In this document: piece after piece, positions 5,516-7,470 of the stretch
Layout: each line of letters starts with the position of its first letter
Position numbering within the stretch: position 1 is the stretch's first letter
Assembly: GCA_023247935.1 (NCBI GenBank)
Contig: JAHFFM010000094.1
Location: 1 to 7,470, forward strand
Length of the DNA: 7,470 nucleotides
Source of the DNA: Candidatus Omnitrophota bacterium
GTDB lineage: Bacteria > Omnitrophota > Gorgyraeia > 2-02-FULL-51-18
Direction: 5' to 3'
Made by a program: the position numbers and the translations under genes
The notes under the pieces: model-generated
The model's database searches: none
What the model was told of the DNA's origin: nothing
Seen by the model: only the letters and a program-made list of their open reading frames with translations

Positions 5516-6164
5516 GCTCTCCTTTTTGCCGGCATGTAAAACAAGCGGTGTAACCAGCCGCTTTGGCATTCACGCGGGAGTCAAAATAAACCAATTGAGC
5601 CTGCGGAATATGATCCAGTTCGGGAGAATCCGGCAAATAATAAATTTTTGTATTTTTTTCTCCGACCAATTTTTTTTGCGTGCCGCCGTCATCGGGCTCT
5701 TTTTCCCAAATACCTTTTTTATTGCGCTTGGCTAGTGATTCCAGCGATTTAAATTCATCCGCGTAATGCGTGTTGGGAGCAATGATTCGTGCTTTTGCAT
5801 AACCATTTTTTAAAAGTTCTTCGTTTACGAATAAACCATCTTCCGTAAAGACATACCCCAAGAGCCGGTTATTTTTGTCTCTTAATTTTGGACCCCACTC
5901 GATTTCTATTTTTTTTCCGGCGATGAGCTTTTGATTGAATTCATGGGCTTGGGTGCCGTAAGTTTTACTTAAACCGATTTTGCTTTCCGGTGAGTAACAT
6001 TCAATGCCGTTGTATTTTAAAATTTTTCCGCCTTTAAGGCGGATCGTGTCGCCGGTGAGCGCGATATCAACGACAGCGGATTGGCGTTCGGCAGCTAAGC
6101 AAACAGAAGAGAGAAAAAATAAATAAAAAAGAAAAAGAGACTTAAAGCTCTTCCAGGATTTCAA
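5499..6164 (-). CDS. Exported staphylococcal-nuclease-like (SNase/TNase) protein with C-terminal Ada-like metal-binding-type domain
   Basis: A predicted 221-residue secreted protein. From TTG 6164 it begins with KSWKSFK, a hydrophobic core and SSVCLA, a good Sec signal peptide cleaved after about residue 24. Residues 29-154 form an SNase (OB-fold) domain. TGDT (37-40) supplies the metal-ligand Asp, SPE (58-60) supplies the Glu43 equivalent, and DKNNRLLGYVF (96-106) supplies the Arg87 equivalent. However, the Arg35 position appears as Lys50, Asp40 as Glu55, and the GID-x-PE motif carries two extra residues. Residues 164-211 resemble the small zinc-binding domain attached to some nucleases (LVYFDSRVNAKAAGYTACFTC). 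Only the final CxxC (208, 211) remains; the upstream His/Cys positions read Tyr and Ser. The start overlaps the ACT gene by 23 nt. No ATG, GTG or TTG follows that would keep the signal peptide, and the frame further upstream merely reads the ACT gene out of phase. Nuclease activity is uncertain. Confidence 0.8.
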   Translation of the reverse strand: MKSWKSFKSLFLFYLFFLSSVCLAAERQSAVVDIALTGDTIRLKGGKILKYNGIECYSPESKIGLSKTYGTQAHEFNQKLIAGKKIEIEWGPKLRDKNNRLLGYVFTEDGLFVNEELLKNGYAKARIIAPNTHYADEFKSLESLAKRNKKGIWEKEPDDGGTQKKLVGEKNTKIYYLPDSPELDHIPQAQLVYFDSRVNAKAAGYTACFTCRQKGELDESE

Positions 6165-6537
6165 GCGTTTGTTCCGGGTCCTTGGTTTTAACGACAACGC
6201 AGCCAAAATCTTGGTTTTTGCTGGCCGTGCAATAGGCGTATTCAATGTTGATGTCCGCTCTAAAGAGTCTTCGCGCAATCGTGGAGATGATCCCAGGTTT
6301 ATTTTCGATGTCCAAAAGCACGACGTCTTGTGCGATGGTGTAAACGCCTTCATCTTCCAGGATGACCAAGGCTTTCGTGGGCTGGTCAACGATGAGCCGC
6401 ACAATCGCGTGATCCACGGTGTCGTGAACCGACATTGCGCGGATATTGATATCATTTTCGGCAAGCGCGTTGCAAATTTGAGATAGCTTGCCGGGTTTAT
6501 TTTCCATAAAAACAGAGAGTTGTTTTTCAATTGGCAT
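6142..6537 (-). CDS. Tandem ACT-domain protein
   Basis: A 131-residue protein made of two ACT domains and nothing else. ACT1 (about 5-62) contains MENKPGKLSQICNAL and the second-strand block NDINIRAMSV. ACT2 (about 72-131) contains IENKPGIISTIARRL and ADINIEYAY. The N-K-P-G turns at 13-16 and 79-82 are the typical ligand-binding loops between strand 1 and helix 1. Such stand-alone tandem ACT proteins bind amino acids or similar small effectors and act as regulators, often of amino-acid metabolism; the ligand and partner are not visible here. ATG 6537 follows the tautomerase stop after 2 nt, with a weak AGG 7 nt upstream lying within the tautomerase's last codons, so translational coupling is likely. 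The 3' end overlaps the nuclease-like gene. Confidence 0.88.
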   Translation of the reverse strand: MPIEKQLSVFMENKPGKLSQICNALAENDINIRAMSVHDTVDHAIVRLIVDQPTKALVILEDEGVYTIAQDVVLLDIENKPGIISTIARRLFRADINIEYAYCTASKNQDFGCVVVKTKDPEQTLEILEEL

Positions 6538-6539
6538 GA

Positions 6540-6719
6540 TTAACCTATGAGTTTATCGCCTTGCGCCCAGTTTTCTCTAGCCACTTCGTCAATGACAAGA
6601 TAGGTCGCGTTCTTGGGTTTTCCGGCGACGCGCTCCAAAGTTTCGGAAAATTCTTTGGCGATCACCGTTTTTTGGTCGCGGGACAGTTTTCCGACAAGCT
6701 TGAGATTGATGTAAGGCAT
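6540..6719 (-). CDS. 4-oxalocrotonate tautomerase-like small protein
   Basis: A 59-residue protein, short enough to be missed by length cut-offs. It begins MPYINLKLVGKLSRDQK, continues FSETLERVAGKPKNATYLVI and ends with DEVARENWAQGDKLIG. After removal of Met, Pro1 is the catalytic base of the tautomerase superfamily, and the length of about 60 residues is right for 4-OT-like subunits, which assemble as hexamers. The DEV-x-x-ENW-x-x-G block matches the 'tautomerase family protein' group often found as single copies in bacterial genomes. The Arg11 equivalent of classical 4-OT is not clearly present (Lys or Leu at that point), so the true substrate is unknown. ATG 6719 has a weak AAGGT about 11 nt upstream. 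The gene lies 38 nt after the thioesterase stop and 2 nt before the ACT gene, in an operon-like arrangement. Confidence 0.88.
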   Translation of the reverse strand: MPYINLKLVGKLSRDQKTVIAKEFSETLERVAGKPKNATYLVIDEVARENWAQGDKLIG

Positions 6720-6757
6720 TTGATAATTTTACCTTGATTGAGCGGGCTTCGCAAGCG

Positions 6758-7165
6758 CTAAGAGCGCGCTATTTCCAGGCATTTGGCCTGAGCTGTGGCA
6801 TAAATTTCTCCGCTCGGGTTTTTGGCTTGCGCGGATAAGGAAAGAAGTCGACCTTTTCTTCCCATTAAATGACCCTCCAGGAGCACTTTTTGGCCTACCG
6901 GGACGCTTTTCTTGAGCCGAACGGTTAGTTCCGCCGTCATGGCTGGCAAACCCTCTTTCCAGGCTAAATTAACCATCATTTCATCGAGCAGCATGGCCAC
7001 AAAGCCTCCATGAGTGATATTTTTGTAGCCCTGATGCTCTTTTTTAAAAACAATTTCAGCCGTTAAATGGCCTGGTTTGGTATGAGAAAAATCGAGTTTA
7101 AAACCGGCTGGATTCTTTTTACCGCACACAAAACACATGTGGTCATCTTCAAGCTTGGGTGTCAT
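6758..7165 (-). CDS. Hotdog-fold thioesterase, PaaI/THEM4-like
   Basis: A 135-residue hotdog-fold protein that probably hydrolyses an acyl-CoA thioester. The N-terminus carries C11-F-V-C14-G-K-K-N-P, the CxxCG-x-x-N-P signature seen at the start of many PaaI-like thioesterases. The active-site region is THGGFVAMLLDEMM (51-64): the HGG loop followed by the Asp/Glu pair (61-62) on the central helix. The second half has the expected long strands, TAELTVRLKKSVPVGQKVLLEG (77-98) and an ending AxAxCLE-type strand. ATG 7165 overlaps the stop codon of the upstream phosphatase gene as ATGA. No SD is evident, which points to translational coupling. The physiological substrate cannot be predicted; relatives act in aromatic-acid breakdown or general acyl-CoA clean-up. 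Confidence 0.87.
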   Translation of the reverse strand: MTPKLEDDHMCFVCGKKNPAGFKLDFSHTKPGHLTAEIVFKKEHQGYKNITHGGFVAMLLDEMMVNLAWKEGLPAMTAELTVRLKKSVPVGQKVLLEGHLMGRKGRLLSLSAQAKNPSGEIYATAQAKCLEIARS

Positions 7166-7470
7166 GGTTTGGGTGTAAAAATAGGCTTTGTGATGGCTAG
7201 AAGTTCCTTGTGGATTTTGCCGTTAGAGGCCAAAACATCCCCATTTTCCAAATAATCGCCTCTCCCCCAAACATCCGTAATCCTCCCCCCCGCCTCTTCA
7301 ATTAAGAGAGCACCGGCGGCAATATCCCAGGGGGAAAGGTTGATTTCCCAAAACCCCTCAAACCGGCCGCAGGCCACGTAAGCCAAGTCCAGTGCCGCGG
7401 AACCTCCGCGCCGCATGCCAGCGCTGGCCAGCGAAATTTTTTTTAAAGAATCCATGTATTCCTCAAAACG
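7162..7470 (-). CDS. suhB: Inositol monophosphatase-family phosphatase, C-terminal part (runs off the right edge)
   Basis: The last 102 residues of an IMPase/SuhB-type Mg2+-dependent sugar-phosphate phosphatase. GMRRGGSAALDLAYVACGRFEGFWE is the conserved block after the substrate loop. LSPWDIAAGALLIEEAGGRITD contains the WDxAAG motif with the metal-binding Asp and the EEAGG turn. The frame is open through to base 7470 (RFEEY before the Met at 7455), and the family matches through that point. The Met is therefore internal and the gene continues beyond the window. Family members dephosphorylate myo-inositol-1-phosphate, and some act on fructose-1,6-bisphosphate, histidinol phosphate or PAP, so the exact substrate is open; the symbol is only the family default. 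The stop codon overlaps the thioesterase start. Confidence 0.9.
   Translation of the reverse strand, partial: RFEEYMDSLKKISLASAGMRRGGSAALDLAYVACGRFEGFWEINLSPWDIAAGALLIEEAGGRITDVWGRGDYLENGDVLASNGKIHKELLAITKPIFTPKP

Noticed and set aside
5166..5735. Plus-strand open frame of 189 codons
   Set aside because: It is antisense to the cold-shock and nuclease-like genes, crosses their terminator and promoter, and its product shows no family features.
6165..6530. N-terminal extension of the nuclease-like protein to 343 residues
   Set aside because: This stretch is the ACT gene read in another frame; the extension would also bury the signal peptide inside the protein.
6735..6775. Hairpin between thioesterase and tautomerase genes
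   Set aside because: GC-rich short repeats (AGCGCT, GCGCGC) are present, but there is no stable continuous stem and no T run; they overlap the thioesterase end.

Overview
The window looks like an ordinary chromosomal segment of a Gram-negative bacterium. It encodes an outer-membrane beta-barrel with a Sec signal peptide, inner-membrane proteins with short cytoplasmic parts, and house-keeping enzymes. Base composition is moderate. Promoters resemble sigma-70 type, Shine-Dalgarno (SD) sites are purine-rich, and intrinsic terminators are clear. The mix (DUF3047 protein, HAMP-only membrane protein, alginate-export-like barrel) would fit a poorly cultured lineage such as Omnitrophota or a deltaproteobacterial relative. 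No marker gene here settles this, so the taxonomic guess is weak. There are no tRNAs, rRNAs, CRISPR arrays, transposases or integrases.

Layout, plus strand (1-4592): the C-terminal part of a glutamine-dependent NAD+ synthetase (nadE) enters from the left edge. It has an in-frame stop beside a poly-A run at bases 4-11. A membrane-anchored DUF3047 protein overlaps its stop codon, and a two-TM HAMP-only protein with a strong SD follows. A promoter with a perfect TATAAT and a leader of roughly 130 nt come next. The leader contains nested and crossing inverted repeats (candidate pseudoknot or riboswitch-like element). It precedes an alginate-export-family porin that ends at a strong intrinsic terminator. 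A membrane O-acyltransferase (acyltransferase-3 family) closes this half.

Layout, minus strand (7470-4695): a compact run is transcribed right to left. It holds the C-terminal half of an inositol monophosphatase-like enzyme, a hotdog thioesterase (4-nt overlap), a 59-residue 4-oxalocrotonate tautomerase-like protein, a tandem ACT-domain protein (2-nt gap) and an exported nuclease-like protein whose start lies inside the ACT gene. A cold-shock protein follows with its own promoter, SD and terminator. A PilZ-domain protein then has its own near-consensus promoter and a terminator hairpin facing the acyltransferase gene.

How the genes may work together: the barrel, the acyltransferase and the PilZ protein could belong to cyclic-di-GMP-influenced surface polysaccharide export and decoration. 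This is inference from families and proximity only, and the three appear to be separate transcription units. The minus-strand run looks like a metabolic and regulatory house-keeping operon. The best leads are the structured leader before the porin gene and the nuclease-like protein with altered active-site positions and a degenerate C-terminal zinc-binding-like domain.
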